This document shows, piece after piece, positions 1 to 9,100 of a DNA stretch of 64,000 nucleotides. Origin of the DNA: Calothrix sp. NIES-2100 (GTDB lineage: Bacteria; Cyanobacteriota; Cyanobacteriia; Cyanobacteriales; Nostocaceae). The notes under the pieces were generated by a model. The model saw only the letters and a list, made by a program, of their open reading frames with translations, made no database searches and was not told where the DNA came from. The DNA lies in the NCBI RefSeq assembly GCF_002368195.1, contig NZ_AP018178.1, forward strand, positions 4,193,421 through 4,257,420, written 5' to 3'. Positions within the stretch are counted from its first letter, which is position 1. The number at the start of each line of letters is the position of its first letter. A program made the position numbers and the translations under genes.

Positions 1-36
1 AACAAATTCACACTCATCGTAATTTGGTGCAAAATT

Positions 37-522
37 ATGATTGTCCGTAAAATTAGCTTGGTTGGTCTCTTAGCAGGATTAGTCGCAGCTTCTCTGAGTT
101 CTGGTATCGCTGGAGCCGATACCCCTGGTAAGCATCCCTTATATCTCCATGCACGCAGCGATCTTCGGAAAGCTGAATTACTTCTGCAAGAACATGATGA
201 GCCGAATGTAGTACATGAAACAAATATAGCTTATCAGCAGATTCATCAAGCCATCCAAGAGCTTGATAAAGCATCAGTTATAGACAAAAAAGATGTGCAA
301 GATAATCCAAATGTTGATACTTCTGTTAAACATCTAGATAAGTTCCGGACTATTTATAAGCTGTTGCGTAGTGCAGAAAAAGACATATCCCCAGAAGAAG
401 ACGCTCATGCAGCTATAGGTTGGCGTAACAGAGCCAAAGCTAATATTGAGCAAGCCAAGCGCAGTGTCGAGATGGCTGCTAGTAGAGATGTTATTGACGA
501 TTTACGGAGTGAGAATTACTAA
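37..522 (+). CDS. Exported helical hypothetical protein
   Basis: This 161-residue protein starts with a clear signal peptide: a basic MIVRK start, a hydrophobic core at about residues 7-22 and a likely cleavage after GIAGA near residue 27. The mature part of about 134 residues has no Cys, is rich in Lys, Glu, Ala and Leu, and looks almost entirely helical. Two helices of similar character, around residues 38-53 and 129-147, suggest a small helical bundle in the periplasm or thylakoid lumen. I do not recognise the family. The ATG lies only 36 bases from the window edge, so promoter and upstream neighbour are out of view. The next gene is convergent. The coding call is solid; the function is unknown. 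Confidence 0.75.
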   Translation: MIVRKISLVGLLAGLVAASLSSGIAGADTPGKHPLYLHARSDLRKAELLLQEHDEPNVVHETNIAYQQIHQAIQELDKASVIDKKDVQDNPNVDTSVKHLDKFRTIYKLLRSAEKDISPEEDAHAAIGWRNRAKANIEQAKRSVEMAASRDVIDDLRSENY

Positions 523-621
523 AATTCTCGGTTCATTGCTAAATTTTTGATAGGTTTTTAGTCAGGACTTTAGTGCAGGGTGAATCCAGGATTAAAGCCC
601 TGATTACGAATTTAATCTCCC

Positions 622-2235
622 CTAATATTGTGATTGTAATGCATGAGCTGTTTTTCTTTCAGGTGCAGGATTAGTACCATCCCAAACAGCCCGTTGTCCA
701 TCGGCATTAATCAGGGTAATTTTGACCTTTTGTGCTGTAAAATTATCAGCGAAAGTTTGTAGCCATTCATGCCATTGCTCATCTGGAAGTGCATTCAAAG
801 TATTAAAATTAATTTGCAATTTTTTGCAAAACTCTCCCGGACTATTAGGATCAGGATCTAGTGTACAAATGCTATCTTGTTTCACCTCAATCCGCGTTTC
901 GGGTTTTTCATTATTGGCCTCATCTAAATACACAATTTGAACGATGACACTTCCTGCTTGAGACAAATGTTCGCCAGCAACGCTCAGGTAAGGATTGGTG
1001 CTTGGGTCTTGAGGCTCATCGCACAGTACTACTTGGGTGATATTGGGGCCTGCTTTGCGGACAGCTTTACCACTAATGTAGCCACCCGCACTGATTCCCA
1101 TAAGTACTAAAATTTCTTGGGGGATGGATGGTAAAGAAGATGCAGTTGTATAGGTAACTAGCAGAATTACGATAAAAGCAATACCAATAATTAAATTCCA
1201 AACTAGCTGCTGTACCCGTTCCAAGGCTACTACACCACCATGCACCACTAAATCTGACCAAGCAGGATTAACATCCCCAGATCCTTTACTACCACGGATG
1301 TTGGAAGTTGCTTGTGCTGTTACCAGTGTGACTAAACTAATCAAAAAAGTATAGGCGAATCCGGATAAAGGAATGAACTCCCAAATACCTTGAATGACTC
1401 CGCGCCCGATGAATAGAAATAAATAGCCAAAAACAATGATAGTCAGCCACCAGACAAACTGGGTACGTGCCAGACTAAAGGTGTTTGTCTCCCGGTCTAG
1501 GAGTAGCCATTCTAATGAATTGAGACTTTTTTGATTACTTTTTCTGAGGGAATTAGCAGGTAAGTTGGTTTTTTTTGACTCTGTAGCTAGGGCGTAGATG
1601 ATTCCCACTATGATCAGGGTGACAAAAGTAGTGATCCCAAACACAATGAACGTTGTTAGATTACTTACAGGGCGAGTGACATTCACCTGAAGTTGATCCT
1701 CAGTGATTTGGGGATTTATGCTAGTTGCGTTTCCAGCCACTTCTACTCTTACAGGGTGTGTTCCCCGTGGCAAATTCTTGAGCTGAGTGTTAGTAAAGCT
1801 GGCAAAAATTGCCCTTCCATCTTCTGCAACTCTAACATTAGTAGTCGTAGCATTATCAGGAGGATTACCAATTTTAACTGCAATTTGATTTTTGAGCGGA
1901 CTGTCTGGTTGAGGGAAGTTGTCACCTGTGATAACTAAATTCAGCCGTTCTTGGGGGTTAGCTCTAAAATTTTCGGCTACAAGTGACTGAGGAATGGCAA
2001 CATACAATTCTTTAGGACTGATGCTTGTAATCGAAGTCACATCAAGTACACTCGCCGCCGCATTGCTAGGTTGCTGAGTAGAAGTGGTATTAGTTGGCAC
2101 TGTATAACTTTCATCTTGCTGTGCTTGACCGACTCCGACAGAAGTGAATAGCAAGACGCAAACTAGCCCCAAGGATAGCAGCGGATAATAATACCTCTTG
2201 CTGAGATGTTTCCCGAACATTTTGAATAAGCGCAT
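622..2235 (-). CDS. Multi-pass membrane protein with extracytoplasmic IPT-like domain
   Basis: The protein opens with an N-terminal hydrophobic segment (about residues 17-36) ending in a GQAQQD-type cleavage region. It continues with about 150 residues of beta-rich sequence (SITSISPKELYVAIP, then LNLVITGDNFPQP) that resembles an IPT/TIG-type fold. Four to five transmembrane segments follow, including FIVFGITTFVTLIIVGIIYA and a hydrophobic stretch around VWWLTIIVFGYLFLFIG, and then a soluble C-terminal tail. A GTG at 2247 would add four residues; I prefer the ATG at 2235, although neither has a strong ribosome site. No enzymatic motif is visible and I cannot name the family. It may be a membrane-anchored sensor or scaffold. 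It is convergent with the gene at 37-522. Confidence 0.7.
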   Translation of the reverse strand: MRLFKMFGKHLSKRYYYPLLSLGLVCVLLFTSVGVGQAQQDESYTVPTNTTSTQQPSNAAASVLDVTSITSISPKELYVAIPQSLVAENFRANPQERLNLVITGDNFPQPDSPLKNQIAVKIGNPPDNATTTNVRVAEDGRAIFASFTNTQLKNLPRGTHPVRVEVAGNATSINPQITEDQLQVNVTRPVSNLTTFIVFGITTFVTLIIVGIIYALATESKKTNLPANSLRKSNQKSLNSLEWLLLDRETNTFSLARTQFVWWLTIIVFGYLFLFIGRGVIQGIWEFIPLSGFAYTFLISLVTLVTAQATSNIRGSKGSGDVNPAWSDLVVHGGVVALERVQQLVWNLIIGIAFIVILLVTYTTASSLPSIPQEILVLMGISAGGYISGKAVRKAGPNITQVVLCDEPQDPSTNPYLSVAGEHLSQAGSVIVQIVYLDEANNEKPETRIEVKQDSICTLDPDPNSPGEFCKKLQINFNTLNALPDEQWHEWLQTFADNFTAQKVKITLINADGQRAVWDGTNPAPERKTAHALQSQY

Positions 2236-2406
2236 AAATATTGTCACAGTATCTCTGACGTGACTATTAAACTCCTGACAGTGGGGTGAGGCGATGTTTT
2301 GTAATTTTATTTAGTATTATCTAGGGGCATTGGGCATGGGAAAGAGAGATTTTTATGCCCTCGTTGTGTGATTTATCGCATGAGTGTCTAACTTGAAAGC
2401 TCTGTA

Positions 2407-2616
2407 ATCGCATCTCATGACAACGCGATCGCATCCCATGACAATGCAATTGTATCGAGTGACAATGCAATTGTATCGAGTGACAATGCAATTGTATCAA
2501 GTGACAATGCAATTGTATCGAGTGACAATGCAATTGTATCGAGTGACAATGCGATTGTATCGAGTGACAATGCGATTGTATTGAGTGACAATGGGATTGT
2601 ATTGAGTGACAATGCG
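2407..2616. repeat. 21-bp minisatellite, 10 units
   Basis: Ten consecutive 21-bp units run without any indel. The consensus starts ATTGTATCGAGTGACAATGC; the first two units are more diverged (ATCGCATCTCATGACAACGC type). Because 21 is divisible by three, several frames stay open and give long meaningless ORFs on the minus strand. The array lies between the membrane protein at 622-2235 and mtnA. Confidence 0.95.
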
Positions 2617-2655
2617 TAGACGCCCAGCGGCTTGTCGTAGACATCGCATCGCCTT
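2617..2655. repeat. Dispersed palindromic element (GTAGACGC...CTTGTCGTAGACATCGC family)
   Basis: The sequence directly after the minisatellite contains TAGACGCCCAGCGG and CTTGTCGTAGACATCGC. Close relatives occur at 47448-47492 (inside a gene), 48284-48325, 49047-49086 and 49373-49463. It is a MITE or REP-like dispersed repeat. Confidence 0.75.
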
Positions 2656-2741
2656 GCAAAAATTAAAATAGTGCCATCGCCTTTGTCGCTGAGGCTGAGT
2701 TACATTCAGTTAATGCCTACTTGCAATATGTCTCAAGTTCT

Positions 2742-3803
2742 ATGACACCTTCTCCCAACCAAGTTTATCCAATTATTTGGCACGATGACTCGGTATCGCT
2801 GATTGACCAAACTCGCTTACCCAACGAGTATGCTTTTGTGGAAATTCACCGTAGTGAAGATATGGCTTTGGCAATCAAAACGATGATTGTCCGAGGTGCG
2901 CCAGCAATTGGTGTAGCCGCAGCATACGGTATTTATCTTGGGGCGAGGGAGATTGAAACCAGCAACCGGAATGAATTTTTACAACGCTTAGAGCAAGTTG
3001 CCCAGTTGTTGCGTTCCACTCGTCCGACGGCGGTAAATTTATTTTGGGCAATTAGTCGGATGATGAAAACTGCCTATGAATCGCTGGGAACAGTAGCAGA
3101 ACTCAAACAAATTTTGTTACAAACTGCCCAAAGTATTCATACTGAAGATTTGCAAACTTGTCAGGCAATCGGTGACAATGGCTTGGCAGTATTACCGAAA
3201 ACCCCAGAAAAGCTGACAATTTTGACTCATTGTAACGCTGGGGCATTAGCTACTGCTGGTTATGGTACTGCTTTGGGTGTGGTGCGTTCTGCGTGGAGAG
3301 AAGGACGTTTAGCGCGTGTGTTCGCTGACGAAACCCGCCCCCGTTTACAAGGCGCAAAACTCACTGCTTGGGAATGTGTTCAAGAAGGCATTCCGGTAAC
3401 GCTAATTACTGACAACATGGCAGCCCATTGCATGAAACAGGGTTTAATTCATGCAGTTGTTGTTGGTGCTGATAGAATTGCTGCCAATGGTGATACCGCT
3501 AATAAAATTGGGACTTATAGTGTGGCGATCGCAGCTAAAGCACATAATATTCCTTTTTTTGTCGCTGCTCCCCTGTCTACCGTTGATTTTGAATTAGCCG
3601 ATGGTAGCCAAATTCCGATTGAAGAGCGTAATCCCAAAGAAATTTATCAAGTAGGCGATACCATGCTCACACCTGAAGGTGTTGAGTTTTATAATCCTGC
3701 TTTTGATGTCACACCAGCAGAATTTATTACAGCCATCATCACAGAAAATGGTGCGTTTGCTCCTGGTGAATTAGCAAAATCTCAGATAAAGCAAGTGGTG
3801 TAA
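2742..3803 (+). CDS. mtnA: S-methyl-5-thioribose-1-phosphate isomerase
   Basis: MtnA converts 5-methylthioribose 1-phosphate to 5-methylthioribulose 1-phosphate in the methionine salvage pathway, in the cytoplasm. The sequence shows the eIF2B-like MtnA signature: an early MIVRGAPAIGVAAAYG block, STRPTAVNLFWAI, the CNAGALATAGYGTALG loop with the catalytic-type Cys, DETRPRLQGAKLTAWE, and GADRIAANGDTANKIGTY carrying the conserved Asp. A TTG at 2721 would add seven residues (QYVSSS); the ATG at 2742 gives 353 residues, the usual family length, so I chose it. It stands alone, with the 21-bp minisatellite just upstream. No other methionine-salvage gene is in the window. Confidence 0.95.
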   Translation: MTPSPNQVYPIIWHDDSVSLIDQTRLPNEYAFVEIHRSEDMALAIKTMIVRGAPAIGVAAAYGIYLGAREIETSNRNEFLQRLEQVAQLLRSTRPTAVNLFWAISRMMKTAYESLGTVAELKQILLQTAQSIHTEDLQTCQAIGDNGLAVLPKTPEKLTILTHCNAGALATAGYGTALGVVRSAWREGRLARVFADETRPRLQGAKLTAWECVQEGIPVTLITDNMAAHCMKQGLIHAVVVGADRIAANGDTANKIGTYSVAIAAKAHNIPFFVAAPLSTVDFELADGSQIPIEERNPKEIYQVGDTMLTPEGVEFYNPAFDVTPAEFITAIITENGAFAPGELAKSQIKQVV

Positions 3804-3953
3804 AGTCCAAACTCAAATCGCTGTACAGTGTTGTTCAACTCATGTGAAATAGATCATGCCATTTTATCAGAATTTGTATAAGATGGACTGATCAATCACC
3901 CATTGATGTGAAATGATAAGTTGCATCTTTAATTACCGAATATTGGAGAATAC

Positions 3954-4316
3954 ATGAACAAGAGATTTGTCCTCTCTTTGCTTTCCACCCCAGCACTGTT
4001 TATGTCTATGCTATCTATGGTCATGATGACCAGACCAGCTAACGCCAGTCAAACAGTGACTCCAGTAGGTACTCATTTATCTTGTGTACGTTCCCCCCAC
4101 TCAGCAACTCCTACACAGGTATGTATACAGGTTGACAATGCTGTTTCTCCAGCCAAACCTGAGATGACAGTAGCGCAAGCTCAATCAAACCAGCCTGCTG
4201 AACTAGAATTCACTGATGCAGAAAGTGATGAGGCGATAAAATTATTTGGTTGTGATTGCCCAATCTGCATTAACGCTGTACGTCAGTTGCACGGTTTAGC
4301 TCCCATGCCTGTCTAG
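3954..4316 (+). CDS. Small secreted protein with C-terminal CxCxxC motif
   Basis: This 120-residue protein has an N-terminal signal peptide (basic MNKR, hydrophobic core about residues 5-27, cleavage near ARPANA-S at about 31). A low-complexity Pro/Val/Gln-rich middle contains two Cys (about 44 and 57). The last 22 residues begin GCDCPICINAVRQLHG. The C-x-C-x-x-C core followed by a Leu/Gly-rich tail matches, residue for residue in spacing, the C-terminus of the unlinked small protein at 24032-24295 (GCSCASCVKSQFHLLQG). I read them as paralogues of an unnamed exported family, possibly metal-binding or disulfide-forming. The ATG is preceded by GGAG at 3944-3947, an acceptable ribosome site. Confidence 0.75.
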   Translation: MNKRFVLSLLSTPALFMSMLSMVMMTRPANASQTVTPVGTHLSCVRSPHSATPTQVCIQVDNAVSPAKPEMTVAQAQSNQPAELEFTDAESDEAIKLFGCDCPICINAVRQLHGLAPMPV

Positions 4317-4422
4317 TCATTTAGCAAGTAAGTTAAATAACAACTTGGTGTTTTTGATACTACAATTGCTGCTGATTAAAAAAGCTAATTGATACAATTT
4401 TTTGCAACTTGGTATTGAACAC

Positions 4423-4452
4423 AAAAAAAGCCAGAGAATTAAATCTCTAGCT
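4423..4452 (-). terminator. Rho-independent terminator of psaK
   Basis: Read on the minus strand, an AGCTAGAGA/TCTCTGGCT stem with a short A/T loop is followed by a run of seven T. It lies about 50 bases past the psaK stop. Confidence 0.8.
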
Positions 4453-4498
4453 TATGTATGGTTGTAGACAAAAGAGCAATTAAATCAGCTAACAAAAC

Positions 4499-4765
4499 CT
4501 AGATTCTTCCCAGGTTATGTAGCCCTAAAATAATACCCGTGCCTAAAATATGCCCAAAAGCGGTGGTGGCGAGTAATGCAGGCGCACCGAAGCCACCAAA
4601 TAAATTAGGTGAGGGTAAAGCTGGTTCGGCACTGGGATACTTGATGGTTGATTTGCCAAAGGCGATCGCAATAATATTCGCGATGATCATGATTATCCCA
4701 ACTGTTGGACTCCATTGCAGGGTGGTGGGCACAGTGGAAGCAGCTAATAAGATTGAAGTAAGCAA
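4499..4765 (-). CDS. psaK: Photosystem I reaction centre subunit PsaK
   Basis: PsaK is a small two-helix thylakoid membrane subunit at the edge of photosystem I, where it binds antenna chlorophyll and contacts neighbouring complexes. The 88-residue sequence has the family layout: an N-terminal segment (MLTSILLAAS) that is usually processed, a first membrane helix (WSPTVGIIMIIANIIAIAFG), the conserved stromal loop TIKYPSAEPALPSPNLFGGFG, and a second helix ending ATTAFGHILGTGIILGLHNL. Length and motifs are full and intact. It is a single gene with its own terminator at 4423-4452. Confidence 0.97.
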   Translation of the reverse strand: MLTSILLAASTVPTTLQWSPTVGIIMIIANIIAIAFGKSTIKYPSAEPALPSPNLFGGFGAPALLATTAFGHILGTGIILGLHNLGRI

Positions 4766-4954
4766 CTGTTTCGCTCCTAAAATTTGTTGATCATTGAAAT
4801 ATGATCTGAATATTTGCCAACCAATTTCAAGAAATCAGGCTAATTTTGCAGCAATATTTAACGATTATTCTCAATACTTAACTTATTACTATTGCTTTGC
4901 TGCGGTATTTTAGTGTATGGGCAGTTCCAGACCATTAGTTGGCGATCGCACTTT

Positions 4955-5530
4955 TCAGGAAGTCAGATGTTTTTCAATGCGCCGATCCGGGATGAGCCAC
5001 ATAATCGCCACCAGAACGTATATTCCAAAGGCTATCCAGGAGTTGACAAAGGAAAGGGGAATAGCCACAGCATAGAATACAAGTGATATTTTGCCCTTGA
5101 AATCTCGACCGAGTGCGATCGCTAAGGTAGAATCCCTACCGTGATGATTGATTAAAGCTAGTGTAAGAATGTAGTAGGCGATCGCCGAAAACAACAATAC
5201 CGTACCATAAAGAGCAATTGGCCAGGCGGCGAAATGGTTCTCGCCCATCCAGCCAGTGACAAAGGGAATCAGCGACAACCAGAATAGCAGATGCAGATTA
5301 GCCCACAGAATACGTCCATTAACGTGTCTGACTGCTTGCCATAAATGATGGTGGTTGTTCCAGTAAATACCAATGTAAATAAAACTCAGCACATAACTCA
5401 AAAATACCGGAATCAGCGGACGCAACGCCGCTAAATTATCACCGTGCGGAACCTTCAGTTCCAGCACCATAATCGTGATGATGATGGCAAGCACGCCATC
5501 ACTGAACGCTTCTAACCTCCCCTTACCCAT
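4955..5530 (-). CDS. TMEM175/DUF1211-family membrane protein (putative potassium channel)
   Basis: The 191-residue protein begins MGKGRLEAFSDGVLAIIITIMVLELKVP, the RxxxFSDG pore-helix signature of the TMEM175/DUF1211 family. Known bacterial members are tetrameric K+-selective channels. Six hydrophobic segments follow, with YWNNHHHLWQAV between helices 2 and 3, and a basic C-terminus (PDRRIEKH). The length fits the bacterial single-repeat form. There is no operon partner; the next gene upstream on this strand lies beyond the repeat-rich spacer. Ion selectivity is inferred from the family only. Confidence 0.85.
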   Translation of the reverse strand: MGKGRLEAFSDGVLAIIITIMVLELKVPHGDNLAALRPLIPVFLSYVLSFIYIGIYWNNHHHLWQAVRHVNGRILWANLHLLFWLSLIPFVTGWMGENHFAAWPIALYGTVLLFSAIAYYILTLALINHHGRDSTLAIALGRDFKGKISLVFYAVAIPLSFVNSWIAFGIYVLVAIMWLIPDRRIEKHLTS

Positions 5531-5681
5531 CTGTTACGCGCTCCTTGTGTGCTTTATTTAAAGTCAGTTGTCTGTACTTTAACTAATTACTAATTCGTAA
5601 TTCGTAATACTTCGGCTTCGCTCAGTACAAGTTCGTAATTTTTGGGTTTAATTCCCCTTCATCTCTACGTGGAGCCAGTTT

Positions 5682-5743
5682 GTAGGGGCGGGTTTATTTG
5701 AATCGTCGATACCCAACAAGGATATCTGTGAACCCGCCCCTAC
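5682..5743. repeat. Palindromic repeat with GTAGGGGCGGGTT ends, copy 1
   Basis: GTAGGGGCGGGTT and its exact reverse complement flank about 36 bases. Sister copies lie at 5759-5820 and, with weaker ends, at 24313-24373; half of one abuts the element at 29228-29432. The rest of the 5531-6117 spacer holds AATTCGTAATTCG-type STRRs and a TTCGGCTTCGCTCAGTAC repeat, with no gene visible. Confidence 0.85.
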
Positions 5744-5758
5744 TCTGAATCACCGTCT

Positions 5759-5820
5759 GTAGGGGCGGGTTTATTTGGATCTTTGTTTCGCAACGTGGAT
5801 ATCGGTGAACCCGCCCCTAC
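5759..5820. repeat. Palindromic repeat with GTAGGGGCGGGTT ends, copy 2
   Basis: It has the same terminal inverted repeat and a related core (TTTATTTGGAT, then GATATCGGTG) in the same orientation as the copy at 5682-5743, 15 bases away. Confidence 0.85.
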
Positions 5821-6117
5821 ACTACAAATTACGAATTATCAATTACGAATTATTTTAACTTGTCTTGATCGTAGGGGCTAGGGGCTGGTCATTCAAAGTA
5901 ACGAATGGGACAAACATCAGGAAGGCAGTCGTTACTAATTTCTCATCACAAAGCTTCAGTATTTTTCCGTAAAAGAATATTTAGTTGTTGTATTTAAAAA
6001 AGTGTTTATGTGTTCAGTATTAGCGTAAAGCTTGTTATTGCACAGCACAACGCACCAACCTAACTTTTTACCCTTGGTGTAAAAAGCGAGTTTTCATTCT
6101 TGATTTTGGAATTAGTT

Positions 6118-9100
6118 ATGACTGCAATTTTCTCTTTAACGGTCAATTCTCTAGAACTCGATCTATCTGTTTTAGCTGTCTTAGAACAGGGAATTTTATC
6201 AAGTCAATCTAGATTACAAAGCTTTGCCAAGGAACCTGAATTTGTCTCTAAAATGGCATTGGCTTTTAACCCAAACCCGGAAGCAGATAGCTTACAGACA
6301 ACCTGGATAAATGGGGATTTTAGTAATTTTCCGCTTTTAGAAATTCGCTATCAGTCTGACCTAAATGGAGCAATTGGAGCTTATAGTGCAGAAACAGGGA
6401 CAATTTATCTAGCTTATGAGTATTTACAGCAAGTTAGTGATATTCAAGGGTTAGTAGGGTTAATTTTAGAAGAATATGGCCATTATATAGATGGGGTATT
6501 GAATGGCAATAATGATAGTGATGGGGATGAAGGAAGAATTTTCTCGGCGTTGGTGATGGGAGAGAGTTTGTCCGAGACAGAGTTAGGACACTTGAAAGCC
6601 GAGAGCGATCGCGCAGTTATTAGCCTGGATGGGGTAAATATCGGGGTAGAAATGGCGAGTTTTGTCGGAGATGAAAAACCTAACCTGATTCTAGGAAGTA
6701 GTGGAGATGATTACATTGAGGGGTTAGAGGCGAATGATACCCTTGACGGTTCAGGGGGAAATGATGTCATTGGTGGTGGAGAAGGAAGCGATCTGCTGAT
6801 TGGCGGTACTGGGAATGATGTTTTATACGGGGGTAGTGAGAGTGATGTCTTAGAAGGGGGTGAAGGGAATGATGATTTAGATGGGGCTGGAGGAAGTGAT
6901 ATCTTACAAGCGGGGACAGGGAATGACACCCTAAAAGGGGGTATAGGAGATAACCTAGATGGGGGAGAAGGTATAGATACCCTCTTTTTATATTTACAGG
7001 ATTCGACTAACAATTGGACATTAAATTTGACCGATACCAGTGTCAACTTAGCTGGAGATAGTAATACAATCGTTCAAAATTTGGAACGAATCAACCAGAT
7101 TTACACAGGAAGTGGCAATGATATCTTCAATGTCACGAATTATATCTTTGGCGGGACAATTGATGCCGGAGCCGGAATCGATATCTTATACGCAGACTAT
7201 AGCACTGCAACTGGTGCGAACATTGGGGTGAATAATCAGGGGATTATTAGCGGTGCTAGCTATATTACTTCTCGGAACCCTACTAGTAATTATTACTTTT
7301 ACTATTTGAACTTTGAAGGGGTCAATATTACAGGAACGCCCTACGATGACTTGCTCACCGGTGGCGATGCCAGTAATGACACTGTACAAGGCGGTGCAGG
7401 TAATGACTATATCTCTGGAGGAATTGGGGGCAATGATAGTCTGACAGGGGGACTGGGCAATGATACCCTAAACGGAGCAGATGGTAGCGATACCATGATC
7501 GGGGGATTGGGAGATGATGCCTATTATGTTGATGAGGTTGGGGATCGAGTTTATGAAAACCTCAACGAAGGGATAGACATCGTTTACGCCGACATTAGTT
7601 ATACCTTGGGCGATCACCTAGAAAATTTGAGGTTAAGTGCTGCTACTAACATCAATGGCACAGGAAACAGCCTGAATAACTACATCACAGGTAGTAGCGG
7701 CAATAACATCCTCGATGGCAAAGCCGGAAATGACACCCTCACAGGTGGCGCTGGCGATGACACTTACATTGTGGATAGTGTTGGGGATGTGGTCATGGAA
7801 ATAAATGGCCAAGGCATAGATACAGTTAAAGCTGCCATCAGCTATACCTTGGGAAGTGCCCTAGAAAATCTCACGTTAACGGGTACAGCCAACATCAACG
7901 GCACAGGAAGTTTTCTGGATAACATCATCACGGGGAATAGTGGCAATAATACCCTCACAGGTAATGCTGGCAATGATACCCTAAATGGAGGTCTCGGTAA
8001 TGATACCCTGATCGGCGGTTTAGACGATGATATTTACACCGTTAATAGTGTTGGCGATGTAGTCACAGAAAACCTCAACGAAGGGATAGATACGGTTAAC
8101 GCTGCCATCAGCTACACCTTGGGAAATCATCTAGAAAAGTTAGTGTTAACAGGCACTAGCAACCTTTCAGGTACGGGTAACGCACTCAACAACACGATTA
8201 CAGGTAACAGTGGTAGTAACACCCTAGATGGTAAAGCTGGTGACGACACCATGTCAGGGGGAGGTGGCAACGATACTTACATAGTTGACAGTATTGGAGA
8301 TGTCATCGTTGAAAATACTAACTCAGGTACAGATACCATCAATGCCTCAGTCAGCTACACTTTAACAGATAACGTTGAACGGCTAACCCTGACAGGTACA
8401 GCAGATATCGACGGTACAGGTAACGCTGGTAATAACACCCTCACAGGTAACGCTGGTAATAACACCCTCACAGGTAACGCTGGCAATGATACCCTCACAG
8501 GTGACGCTGGCAATGATACCCTGATTGGTGGCACTGGCAATGATAGCCTCATAGGTAGTGATGGCAATGATAGCCTCAACGGTGGTGATGGCAATGATAT
8601 CCTCAACGGTGGTCTTGGTGATGACACCCTCAACGGTGGACTTGGCAACGATAGCTATACGGTGGATAGTTTAGGAGATGTAGTCATCGAAAATGCTAAC
8701 TCAGGCACAGATACCGTTAATGCCTCAATTAGCTACACCTTGACAGATAATGTTGAACGGCTAACCCTGACAGGTACAGCAAATATCGACGGTACAGGCA
8801 ACAGCCTCAGTAACATCATCACAGGTAACGCTGGTAACAATACCCTCACAGGTGGTGCTGGTAATGATAGCCTCAACGGTGGTCTTGGTGATGACACCCT
8901 CAACGGTGGAATTGGCAACGATAGCTATACGGTGGATAGTTTAGGAGATGTAGTCATCGAAAATGCTAACTCAGGCACAGATACCGTTAATGCTTCAATT
9001 AGCTACACCTTGATAGATAATGTTGAACAGTTAACCCTGACAGGTACAGCAAATATCGATGGTACAGGCAACAGCCTCAGTAACATCATCACAGGTAATG

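Noticed and set aside
2321..2659. 112-residue minus-strand ORF of SIQSHCH-type repeats
   Set aside because: Artefact of the 2407-2616 minisatellite.
8355..8918. Minus-strand Pro/Leu/Val repeat ORFs
   Set aside because: Mirror translations of the RTX repeats; the plus-strand frame has clear family motifs and a terminator.
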